The notes under the pieces are model-generated. The model was not told the origin of the DNA. It did no database searches and saw only the letters and a list, made by a program, of their open reading frames with translations. The translations under genes were made by a program, and so were the position numbers. Below are positions 1-8,243 of a stretch of DNA of 64,000 bases, one piece after another (positions within the stretch are counted from its first letter, which is position 1; each line of letters starts with the position of its first letter). The DNA comes from SG-bin7 sp964498095 (lineage in GTDB: Bacteria > Bdellovibrionota > Bdellovibrionia > Bdellovibrionales > SG-bin7). The stretch spans positions 1 through 64,000 of the forward strand of contig CAZCFY010000014.1 of assembly GCA_964498095.1 (NCBI GenBank), read 5' to 3'.

Positions 1-168
1 CGCCCCCCGTGATGCAACTACCCACGTCGGTATCATTTTCCATGATTCAATTCGCCCCCCTCCGGCGCGGCACGCCGCTGGCAATTCACATTAAGTCAGA
101 TCGAATCGTTAGTAGAGAAGCGGTTTTATGCGTTTCTATGCTAACTGGGCCGACGTTTTGTGTCGCTG

Positions 169-185
169 TGTAAACTCTCTTTACA
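169..185. promoter_or_regulatory. TGTAAA-N5-TTTACA dyad upstream of the giant secreted protein gene
   Basis: A perfect inverted repeat, TGTAAA then five bases then TTTACA, lies 22 bases before the ATG at 207. A good Shine-Dalgarno (AGGAGA at about 196-201) follows it. The position suits an operator or a small 5' leader hairpin, but no regulator is identified. The rest of 1-206 holds no gene that I can see. Confidence 0.3.
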
Positions 186-206
186 GAGCCAACATTAGGA
201 GATCGC

Positions 207-3200
207 ATGGTCAGAAACTTAATTAATTCGGTACTCGTAGTTTCCATTGTCCTCAGTGGTAACCTCGGATTTACCCAACAGTCCGCCTATCCCGCTAGAT
301 CGGCACAAGTCGCTCCGTCCGCGCAGTCGGTAACCACGGTTTACGAAACCCAGTCGCGGGAATATCAACTTCGATTTGACGAGTATAACAAGTTTCTGCT
401 GAGATCTGGTTTTGACGATATTTCGAAAGAGATTTCGGCCACTCTTGAAGAAGCTAAAGCCCAAGGCAAACCCGCTGGAATCGGGCTCGACAGCCAAGAA
501 CAGTTAGAATTTAGTAAAGAACGTTACGAACTCATTAATCTCGCCCGTCAATTTAGTTCGGCTCTGATGGCCATGGTCGCACCCAAATTAAGCGATGAAG
601 AAACAAAAGACAAAATCATTGATCTGGCTACAAAATTTATTTCTTTACGTCCCATTCCAGACCCCATTCAGGATTCCTCACAAATTCCCGCAAACCTAAA
701 TACTCCCGGAGAAATCGCCAAGGTTACGTTAGACCACAAAATCAACGCCATTAAAAACCAGGCCGAACGCTTTATTTCTGATATTGGCAATCTGTTATAT
801 GGCAGGCAAGAAATAGAAAGAATTCTCTCAGGGCCGGACGGCATGGAGAAAAAAGCGCTAGAGACTTCTCTACGCCGCGGAAGTGAATACATGGTTCAAT
901 ATTTAGCCCGCATTAACAGTGATATAGAAATGGGGCAATCACGCGAACTTGGTTCCGCCCTTGCTCTGCTGCTAGTGCTACATGCGCGTTTAAATGGAGA
1001 CCGAGGACTGGAAAAATCCTTGCGCCAGAACTTTTACGCTGTCGGCGAGCCGCTGGAGAAACATATTGTCATCAATGAAGAGGGCGACAAAATTTCTGAC
1101 GGGGAAGTTACAGCAAAAATATTAATGATGGACGAAAATGGAAAAGAAGTACCCATGACGATAAAAAATGGGGACATTCTTGGCGAAATGTCTGATGGCT
1201 CTGTCGCCGCTCAAATTGCGGCGGCTGTTCGACCGCATCCCCGCAATTTCTTTTACGCCCTACGCAATGGAATGTGGGGCTACATGCTCAATGTATGGAT
1301 AAACAATATTAGAACTAACAATGGAAAACTTAATTCGTTCTTAGATCGCATAAAGGAAATTCTTAAAGCAATGCCCTTTGCAACCCGAGGTATTTCCCAT
1401 GGCGGACAAGCCTGGGTTATCACTTCGAAAGTCACAAATAAACTCCGTCTGGGTAAAGTTCGTGTCACTGACATGTACAATAACAATCACGGCGGGATAC
1501 GCTACACCGACCTTCAGTTTGCCATTCCCGGCGTACATAAACGATTCATCATTTCCTCTTATGATCCAAAAAAATATGCCGAATTTGCCCTACAACAAAT
1601 CGAAGAAATAGAACGCACCGGTGTTATTCCACCCGCGTGGATTACCAAAGGTGAGAAGCGCGACAAAGACGGCGACGTCGTTGCCGACAAGAGTAAACGC
1701 ATTGAAGTTCCCGCAAATATAACGATTGATGAGTTAAGCGATTGGAAGCGGCAAATCCAAGAAAGCCCCGAGAAGTGGTTTTACTCGACACTTATGCCGC
1801 GAATTCAAAAAGACTGGCGGCAAGCTCTCGTGAAAGATGGAATGTCCTTCGCGCATAACCTTAAAGACACGATTGGCAGCGCCGCCTGCTTTAAACAGAT
1901 GATCCTTTCTTGGAAGCGCGCCACGGGTCTTGAACCCCGTCTGCACGAAGACCGCATAGCCATACCCGTTAAGGTTCTCGCCGCATTTAATGCGAAGGCC
2001 GTCGAGGGTGTGGATATGGAAACAATTGCGGCCCCCGCAACCCTTAATTGGCAGGCGGGACTGGTTAGCAAATCTCAGAAGGTCACATTCAAGAATTCAA
2101 ACGAAGCCGCTATTCAATTAAATCTGCGCTCAGTTGGACTTAACGAAAGAGATCCCGAACTTACTTATTTCCTGCGAAAAACAGATCTCATTAATCAGAT
2201 GGTAAAAGGTCTCGACGAAGCTGCAGTCCTTCACGCTTTCGTTGAAAACTTAAACTATCACGACAAAGCCCGCAGCAAAAGCCGATTTGACCCCTTTCAC
2301 AAAGATACTAAAAAGCAAGAAGTCAATCTTGAAGATCTCAATAACCAAATCGGCAGAGTCAGTGAACGTCAATTACTGGTTTCCGGGGGCAGCAACCCCG
2401 AGTGGATAAGAAATCTTTCGAAGGCCCAACTGCAGAAATTTCTAGATAGTATGCTGCGCGATCTCGGATACGAAGACTATGTTACGCCGACCGAAGAAAC
2501 CTTGAAAGAAATTGAGATTAAAAAATCACGTGGCGAAGAGGTCCCCCACGCAATCAATATTCAAACACTTAAGGACAATGCGTTCCGCTATAAAACTGTC
2601 AACTCCACTCGGAATTTGACCAAATTAGTTATGGAAAAAATTTATCGCCGTCTTGATGACCCGGCGGTGCGCGGCAATCTGACCGTCTTAATCGCTAAGC
2701 TCTTGGCCACCAAGCCCACCGCTCCCCCACCCGAGCTACCAGACATCATTAAAAACCTTCCCGCTCGAAATGAAAGGGAAAAAGATTTTAAAGTCGAAAA
2801 GGCCGAAGAGTTTTTATTTGAATACGCCAAAGAGAATATTTACGACCATACCCGCCACATCACGGCTGACCTCGTCCGTCTTGTTTATTCACCCGAAGAA
2901 ACAAAACAATACCGGGCTGAAATTCTCTCTGGAAGACCAGGTAAAAAAGCTTTGGAATACAAGGAGTTTGTCGATCGCGCCTATAACGACACTTTTGTTT
3001 ATGTAAGACAAATGTATCTTGATCCACAAACAGGACAAACGCGTTGGTTAGGCCGTCAAATGTATCAATCCGCTCTCTGGTACGCCCGGCGATTTGAGCA
3101 CCGTACCGAAAGTGAATTAGAAACGGCCCTTTATAAAGAAATTAAGAGTTATAATCTTGATCCAGAAAACTTTGCAGGCGACTCTATACTTTTGCATGAT

Positions 3201-4532
3201 CGCGACGGAAAGAGTAAATTGGTAAAAGTAAATACGGGTGACGCTTGGACATCGCTCTCAAAAGGAACCGAGGCCGTCGGAATTAAACACGGAGCTTCAA
3301 CGAAACGAAAATTAATGCTGCAAGTAATTTTCGATGCCTATAGTCAGGTCGGTGATAATAACATCGAAAATGGTCAAAATCTTGGGGAAAAATTTCTTCA
3401 CGCCATTGCTGAACTTGGTCACCATAATACCGGAATCTCCCACGTCGGAGGAATATTAGGTTATTCAACCAAGGATAAGCTGGTGAGCAATCGACTCCTT
3501 GAGGATAATTATCCCTATGAAAACGATGAGAGTTTTGGTGGCTTTAGAATATTTGCTCTAGAAAAAGCTATGAATGGTGCACACAACAAGGGCTTTGGCG
3601 TAACTTCCTACGATATTAAAAAGATTTTTGATATTTTTAAGACTTTAGAATATCGCGAGGAAATATGGGAAGCTTTTGAGCCAAAAATTGAAGTAAATGA
3701 AGACGGTAGTATGGAAATATTACCGCAAGCAAAACCCAAACCTCACAACTGGCGCACTCGCCTAGCTAAAGAAAAGTTTTTGGAGATGCAAAAAGGAACT
3801 TTGGAACAATTTGAGCCCTGGTTCCATAATCAATTAAAGCATGGTGCAAAAGTTTTCATTACCGAGATGGGCGTTTTCTTTAACTGGGTTAACACCGGTG
3901 CCGGTAAAGCTCCCGGCGGAAAGGAAGTTTCGGGAAATGACTGGTACGGAGGAGTTTACTGCTCAGCGACTCTTCATATAAAGTTTTCGATGTTTACACA
4001 AATGCGCCTGGCCTTCGGAAAAAGTGACTGGTCTTACTTCACAAAACTTCTACATAAATTTGGAGTACCTGGAATTAAGGAAATGGCCGTGGAAGGTAAA
4101 ATTTTAACTCCGGATGAAGTCCGCGAAGCGCCCTTCGTAAAAGAAAGCTTTAATGTCCTTTACGATCCCCGCACGATTGGTGAGATGGAAGCCGAAGAAT
4201 ATGCCAAGGTCCCTTACTTAGCGGAAGACCGGCAGCTTAGCGAAGACCTTAAGGCTATTGTTCCTCGTGTAGAAATTGAGATCCGCCCCGGCGAGTACCA
4301 TAATTTAGTCCACGCTTATTCCCATTATATCGCCGCCACACTTTCTGATAAGGGATTAAAACTTTACTCTTACGGAAAGTCCTTCGGAAGGACACTTCTG
4401 GATAGAATTAACTTTTTGGGACAAAAACTCATGATGCGAAAGACCGAAAAGCCGAGATACAAAGTAAATCCAGAAAACTTAGCTATTTTTAAATCTCATC
4501 ACAAGGGCAATGTTTGCGAAGGATTATTTTAA
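207..4532 (+). CDS. Giant exported protein with two predicted permuted NlpC/P60-like (YiiX/LRAT-type) catalytic modules
   Basis: A 1441-residue protein with an N-terminal signal peptide (about residues 1-23) and no later obvious membrane span; the start is supported by an AGGAGA site. I recognise no full-length family. Two segments look like duplicated permuted papain-like modules. The first has ISHGGQAW with H398, then a GGIRY segment, then Cys561 in SAACFKQ. The second has ISHVGGIL with H1079, then a GGFRI segment, then Cys1252 in VYCSATLH. The His-to-Cys distances, 163 and 173 residues, nearly match, and the order His before Cys with a YCS-type cysteine is what the YiiX/LRAT-like clade shows. 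Members of that clade act as lipid acyltransferases, lipases or peptidases. The stop codon overlaps the start of the PLA2-like gene (TAATG), so the two are translationally coupled. Module assignment is inference; exported location is fairly safe. Confidence 0.6.
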   Translation: MVRNLINSVLVVSIVLSGNLGFTQQSAYPARSAQVAPSAQSVTTVYETQSREYQLRFDEYNKFLLRSGFDDISKEISATLEEAKAQGKPAGIGLDSQEQLEFSKERYELINLARQFSSALMAMVAPKLSDEETKDKIIDLATKFISLRPIPDPIQDSSQIPANLNTPGEIAKVTLDHKINAIKNQAERFISDIGNLLYGRQEIERILSGPDGMEKKALETSLRRGSEYMVQYLARINSDIEMGQSRELGSALALLLVLHARLNGDRGLEKSLRQNFYAVGEPLEKHIVINEEGDKISDGEVTAKILMMDENGKEVPMTIKNGDILGEMSDGSVAAQIAAAVRPHPRNFFYALRNGMWGYMLNVWINNIRTNNGKLNSFLDRIKEILKAMPFATRGISHGGQAWVITSKVTNKLRLGKVRVTDMYNNNHGGIRYTDLQFAIPGVHKRFIISSYDPKKYAEFALQQIEEIERTGVIPPAWITKGEKRDKDGDVVADKSKRIEVPANITIDELSDWKRQIQESPEKWFYSTLMPRIQKDWRQALVKDGMSFAHNLKDTIGSAACFKQMILSWKRATGLEPRLHEDRIAIPVKVLAAFNAKAVEGVDMETIAAPATLNWQAGLVSKSQKVTFKNSNEAAIQLNLRSVGLNERDPELTYFLRKTDLINQMVKGLDEAAVLHAFVENLNYHDKARSKSRFDPFHKDTKKQEVNLEDLNNQIGRVSERQLLVSGGSNPEWIRNLSKAQLQKFLDSMLRDLGYEDYVTPTEETLKEIEIKKSRGEEVPHAINIQTLKDNAFRYKTVNSTRNLTKLVMEKIYRRLDDPAVRGNLTVLIAKLLATKPTAPPPELPDIIKNLPARNEREKDFKVEKAEEFLFEYAKENIYDHTRHITADLVRLVYSPEETKQYRAEILSGRPGKKALEYKEFVDRAYNDTFVYVRQMYLDPQTGQTRWLGRQMYQSALWYARRFEHRTESELETALYKEIKSYNLDPENFAGDSILLHDRDGKSKLVKVNTGDAWTSLSKGTEAVGIKHGASTKRKLMLQVIFDAYSQVGDNNIENGQNLGEKFLHAIAELGHHNTGISHVGGILGYSTKDKLVSNRLLEDNYPYENDESFGGFRIFALEKAMNGAHNKGFGVTSYDIKKIFDIFKTLEYREEIWEAFEPKIEVNEDGSMEILPQAKPKPHNWRTRLAKEKFLEMQKGTLEQFEPWFHNQLKHGAKVFITEMGVFFNWVNTGAGKAPGGKEVSGNDWYGGVYCSATLHIKFSMFTQMRLAFGKSDWSYFTKLLHKFGVPGIKEMAVEGKILTPDEVREAPFVKESFNVLYDPRTIGEMEAEEYAKVPYLAEDRQLSEDLKAIVPRVEIEIRPGEYHNLVHAYSHYIAATLSDKGLKLYSYGKSFGRTLLDRINFLGQKLMMRKTEKPRYKVNPENLAIFKSHHKGNVCEGLF

Positions 4533-5137
4533 TGAAGACACTCGTTAATTTATTTTTGCTTCTCTCGTTTTCTGGCCAGGCCCTCGCTAAAGAATGTAAA
4601 GTGGATCCCAAGGTTCCGTCAGGATTTCGCTTTCGTATCGATTGGGAGGCAAAATACGGAGTGCGCTCCAACGAAATCTATCCCTTTATTACCGATGGTT
4701 GCAGCCGCGTGCCCGGTTGGATAGAGGGCGACGCCAGCTTTTTGGCGTGTTGTGAAATTCATGATATCGCCTACTGGACAGGATTAGGCGGAGATGAAGC
4801 CCGCCTTCAAGCCGACGACGATTTATATACGTGCGTGACATTTAGAAAAAATAAGGCAATTGGCAGTGTCATTTACAGCGGCCCCAAATCCGCCGCCGCA
4901 CTTAACACAGGAACTCTTTTACCCACGGAATATCGCTGGGGTTATGGCTGGCCTTATGTGCTTGGCAAAGACGGAACAATTAACGAAGAGCAAAAAGCTT
5001 CCATCAGAGAACTTATGTATACAATAATTCCCTCCATCGAAGAAAACCGCCGGCAACGTTGCTATCCAAAGCTCAGCCCCGGAGACCGATCCGCAATCGA
5101 GGCCGCTATTTTTTTTCTTGAACAAAAGTTAAAATAG
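4532..5137 (+). CDS. Secreted phospholipase A2-like protein
   Basis: A 201-residue protein with a signal peptide (about residues 1-19). The ATG at 4532 is chosen over an in-frame TTG at 4514 because it gives a clean signal peptide, overlaps the upstream stop and has GAAGG about ten bases upstream. The core reads DGCS, then CCEIHD (C73, C74, H77, D78), then a G-G-D-E-A-R segment and ADDDLYTC. This matches the phospholipase A2 superfamily layout: a His-Asp dyad, paired cysteines and a downstream acidic residue. It would hydrolyse a phospholipid ester outside the cytoplasm, or be a catalytically modified relative. Coupling to the preceding gene suggests joint export and a joint role at a membrane surface. 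Confidence 0.65.
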   Translation: MKTLVNLFLLLSFSGQALAKECKVDPKVPSGFRFRIDWEAKYGVRSNEIYPFITDGCSRVPGWIEGDASFLACCEIHDIAYWTGLGGDEARLQADDDLYTCVTFRKNKAIGSVIYSGPKSAAALNTGTLLPTEYRWGYGWPYVLGKDGTINEEQKASIRELMYTIIPSIEENRRQRCYPKLSPGDRSAIEAAIFFLEQKLK

Positions 5138-5143
5138 TAAATC

Positions 5144-5587
5144 TTATCGCCCGAAGGCTTTAATTCCCGCGTAGGCTCGGCTTAGCGCAAAAGTTGAAAC
5201 CGCGCATAGGACTAAAACGCCCGAGTGGACCCAAACGGCGTAAAATAAAACCCCATAACCAAGAAGTTCCAGAACGATGGAAACGGGATTATTCATCGCC
5301 ATGACCATTTGACCACGCATCGTGTCTGAGAATTTTCGTGGGTCATCAAGACTCACGATCACCGAGCCAAGAACTAAAAATACCACGCCTGCGATCACCG
5401 CTAATGCGGCTACATTGTACCAAGCGTAATAAAGCGCCCAAATGATTCCCATAACGTTAAACGCCATTTTTGCCGGGTGGGCGTTTTGCAAAACCAATTT
5501 GTCCCAAAAACTCATTTCTCTGGCAAGTTCGCGGCCGAACCTTTGTCTCTCTATTACTATTCCAGTTTGGGTTGTAGCTAATGCCAT
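5144..5587 (-). CDS. Small integral membrane protein of unknown function
   Basis: A 147-residue protein with a cytoplasmic-looking N-terminus (about 40 residues, charged) followed by three or four hydrophobic segments at about 45-62, 64-78, 104-120 and 122-137. I recognise no family. A strong Shine-Dalgarno (AGGGGGA) precedes the ATG. The gene converges with the phospholipase-like gene with only six bases between the stops, and diverges from the Fic gene. The last membrane helices are rich in Val, Leu and Ala, and no catalytic motif is visible. Confidence 0.7.
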   Translation of the reverse strand: MALATTQTGIVIERQRFGRELAREMSFWDKLVLQNAHPAKMAFNVMGIIWALYYAWYNVAALAVIAGVVFLVLGSVIVSLDDPRKFSDTMRGQMVMAMNNPVSIVLELLGYGVLFYAVWVHSGVLVLCAVSTFALSRAYAGIKAFGR

Positions 5588-5711
5588 AAATCCCCCTTTT
5601 TACTCATTAGACAGAGCATATTTCGTACCAAGGACAAAGGACGTAGCAATTATCTCTCAAAATGATCTTACGCTAAGCATTTGGGCACGTGATTTGTAAT
5701 CTACTTTCAGC

Positions 5712-6845
5712 ATGAAGTCCTTCTATCGGTTATTTCGTTTTGTGTTGTTCAGCATTTTGACGGCTTCCTTTTTTTTGTCACTGCCGGTAATGGCTAGCTC
5801 AAACACAAAATGTGTTAGCCTTTTCTCAGAGATTTTACACTACCGTCTAAGTGCCACTCCCACACAGTTCGGCATCGATTTTTACTTGCGTCGCCAGCCT
5901 ACCATTGGCGCCAAAACGGTTTTTAAAATCCCCTCGCTAAAAATGGAAGCTATCAAGCCAGAAAATTATTTCACGCCGGCGGGGGAGCCTTATAACGTCG
6001 TCATAAAAGCCGTTACCGGTAAATTTATGGAAGCCCGCGATCCCCTTCGTAGTCGTTTTTTTGTAATGAAAAATTTGACCGACGGTTTAGAATTCACCGA
6101 AATAGTGCGACCCGAAGGAGTTTTTCCGCTGGATCCTAAATCGGTCAAGGAACCACATCGAAATTTCTCGCCCAACGCACACTCGGTAGAGGCATTGGCT
6201 CTAGCTTTAGCCGACAGCCAAAGCCAAACCTCCTCAACAGCGCGCTACCAAGGGAAGGATTCCCCAGAATATAAAAACTTAGTGGCAGCCAATACTTTTG
6301 CTTTAGGTAAAGCTAAATTATCGCGTGAGGATATAGAAAAGATAAATGAAATTGTTAATGTGGGAACTGACAACCAACGTTTATTTAGTTGGCCAGATCT
6401 CATACTTAACTTTGGAACCATGCGTGGCTTTGAGCCGAAATTAATTAACCGGCGAGTTCAATATTTTAAACCTTACAGTGAGGAGCTGCGCACCTTTCGC
6501 GTCGATTTAAGTACCGCCGAAATGATGAACGGTGAACTTTACGAACTCTACTATACGCATGCAACTCACGTAAAGGGCGCCATAGAAAAATGGATACAGG
6601 ATTTTAATGCCGTCGGCATTCAATCTTCTTTGCGTGAAATCTTAGGTCTTTACCAACGCTTTATCGTCATTCATCCGTTCGTCGAAGGAAACGGTAGAAC
6701 CTCACGCATTCTCTTGGATATTATGTTGATGCGCGCGGGCTTTGCTCCCGTAAGAGCCGATCAGAAAGACGTCCGAGAAATTTTATATCGGTCACTTGAT
6801 GATCTACAAATACTTTTTAATACAGACCAAATCAACGTGCCCTAG
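5712..6845 (+). CDS. Exported Fic-domain protein (predicted AMP- or NMP-transferase)
   Basis: A 377-residue protein whose N-terminus (about 1-28) is a signal peptide ending VMAS. The C-terminal half carries a complete Fic motif, HPFVEGNGRTSR, at residues 321-332 with catalytic H321. Fic enzymes transfer AMP or another nucleotide or phosphate group from a cofactor onto hydroxyl side chains of target proteins. I find no (S/T)xxxE(G/N) inhibitory helix motif, and no neighbour looks like an antitoxin. Residues 30-200 are unrecognised. Most Fic proteins are cytoplasmic or injected, so the signal peptide implies action in the periplasm or outside the cell. No clear Shine-Dalgarno was seen, which leaves the exact start less certain. 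Confidence 0.8.
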   Translation: MKSFYRLFRFVLFSILTASFFLSLPVMASSNTKCVSLFSEILHYRLSATPTQFGIDFYLRRQPTIGAKTVFKIPSLKMEAIKPENYFTPAGEPYNVVIKAVTGKFMEARDPLRSRFFVMKNLTDGLEFTEIVRPEGVFPLDPKSVKEPHRNFSPNAHSVEALALALADSQSQTSSTARYQGKDSPEYKNLVAANTFALGKAKLSREDIEKINEIVNVGTDNQRLFSWPDLILNFGTMRGFEPKLINRRVQYFKPYSEELRTFRVDLSTAEMMNGELYELYYTHATHVKGAIEKWIQDFNAVGIQSSLREILGLYQRFIVIHPFVEGNGRTSRILLDIMLMRAGFAPVRADQKDVREILYRSLDDLQILFNTDQINVP

Positions 6846-6869
6846 TTACCAAAAAGACTCTGGAACTTT

Positions 6870-8186
6870 TTAATTGGTGGGAATTAATAATTTTGAACCG
6901 GCGATCAGGGTTGAACGCGAGGTTAAATTATTTGTGCGGCGGATGGTCGCCAACGATACGCCATATTTCTTAGAAATATAAATCAGCGTATCACCACGGC
7001 GAACGATGTGAATAGTTTTAGGTTCACTAAATTTTATTACCCGCGTGTAGCGGTCTTTCTCGATTTTGCGAATTCTTCCCGGGGGTACTTTTATTTTCGC
7101 ACCGGCAACGATCATCGTGCGCTTGCCAAATTGGTTTAACGAGCGAATATAACTTATTTTGGTGCCAAAGCGGTGCGCGATAGAAGCAAGAGTGTCGCCC
7201 CTTTTTACTCTATAAATCACAAAATCAGGATCGATCGCCTCGGCTGCCGCTAGATGGCGTGGATTTACACGGCTTTTTAAAATCGCAATGGGCGCGCTGG
7301 CGGCGATTTCTACCGGCACTCTGATTTCCGCAAATCCGGAAGAACCTACCGGAACCAAATCAGTACGGTATTGAGGATTACGAACTTTTAAATCATGTGT
7401 AGAAATATTTAAAGAGCGGGCCACCTGACTTAAGCTAATTGGGTGATCAACTTTGACGGTTTCAAAAGTAATCGGCGTTTCAAACTGCAAATTTTTAAAA
7501 CCATATTTTTCTGGGTGTTTAGCAATCATGCGGGCAGCAATAAATTTTGGAACATATTGTTTTGTCTCCGCCGGCAGTCCCCCTAAACGGATAAGCTCCC
7601 ATAAATCACGCGTTTGATGTTTCATTACTTGGTACTTTACGCGGTTTTCACCGACGTTATAGGCGGCAAAAGCCAAATGCCAAGAACCAAACAAATTAAA
7701 AAGGCTTTTCATGTAGCGAGCCGCCGCCACTGTCGACTTAATTGGGTCCCGGCGCTCATCAACTAAACTATTGACGGCCAAGCCATAGCGCTCTCCAGTT
7801 CCGCGAATAAACTGCCAATAGCCTACGGCGCGGGCATGACTTCTTGCCGTTGAGTTAAAACCAGACTCAATCAGAGCCACATAGGCTAGATCTTCTGGCA
7901 CGCCTTCTTCTTTAAGAGTTTGTTTTACTAGACCTAAAAAACGGGTTGATCTCTCTAAATAGCGTTCCATTAAATCCCGGCCACGGCCCAGGAAAAATTC
8001 CATTTGATTAAGAACGTGCTGATTCATTTCCTTGGGAAGATCGGGATCTTCTTCGTGAATTTCTTTTTCATCGGGCAACGCCATATTGCCGTTGGACGAG
8101 CCAGAAAAAATTTCTCGCTTGGTTAAAATATTACAGCCAGATAGAAACACAACTAATAATAAAAAAGATCCTAGCCTTAAGGGCAA
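6870..8186 (-). CDS. mltD: MltD-like lytic murein transglycosylase lipoprotein with two LysM domains
   Basis: A 438-residue lipoprotein: signal and lipobox LSGC with Cys18, an SLT domain with catalytic Glu107 in ALIESGF followed by the AVGYWQF motif, and two C-terminal LysM repeats (about 320-366 and 390-438) of the RRGDTL type. It cleaves the MurNAc-GlcNAc bond of peptidoglycan to give 1,6-anhydro ends, held at a membrane by its lipid and at the wall by LysM. The start is TTG, supported by GAGGTGAG just upstream. The next gene upstream on the same strand is a second transglycosylase, 57 bases away, so they may share a transcript. A loop of LysM repeats after SLT is the usual MltD order. Confidence 0.93.
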   Translation of the reverse strand: MPLRLGSFLLLVVFLSGCNILTKREIFSGSSNGNMALPDEKEIHEEDPDLPKEMNQHVLNQMEFFLGRGRDLMERYLERSTRFLGLVKQTLKEEGVPEDLAYVALIESGFNSTARSHARAVGYWQFIRGTGERYGLAVNSLVDERRDPIKSTVAAARYMKSLFNLFGSWHLAFAAYNVGENRVKYQVMKHQTRDLWELIRLGGLPAETKQYVPKFIAARMIAKHPEKYGFKNLQFETPITFETVKVDHPISLSQVARSLNISTHDLKVRNPQYRTDLVPVGSSGFAEIRVPVEIAASAPIAILKSRVNPRHLAAAEAIDPDFVIYRVKRGDTLASIAHRFGTKISYIRSLNQFGKRTMIVAGAKIKVPPGRIRKIEKDRYTRVIKFSEPKTIHIVRRGDTLIYISKKYGVSLATIRRTNNLTSRSTLIAGSKLLIPTN

Positions 8187-8243
8187 AACTCACCTCGTTT
8201 GTATACTTAAATGCTAAGATATAATCGGCTTTTCTGCAATATA

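Noticed and set aside
5712..6845. Fic toxin-antitoxin pair with the divergent membrane protein
   Set aside because: The neighbour at 5144-5587 is a polytopic membrane protein, opposite in direction, and lacks the FicA inhibitory motif.
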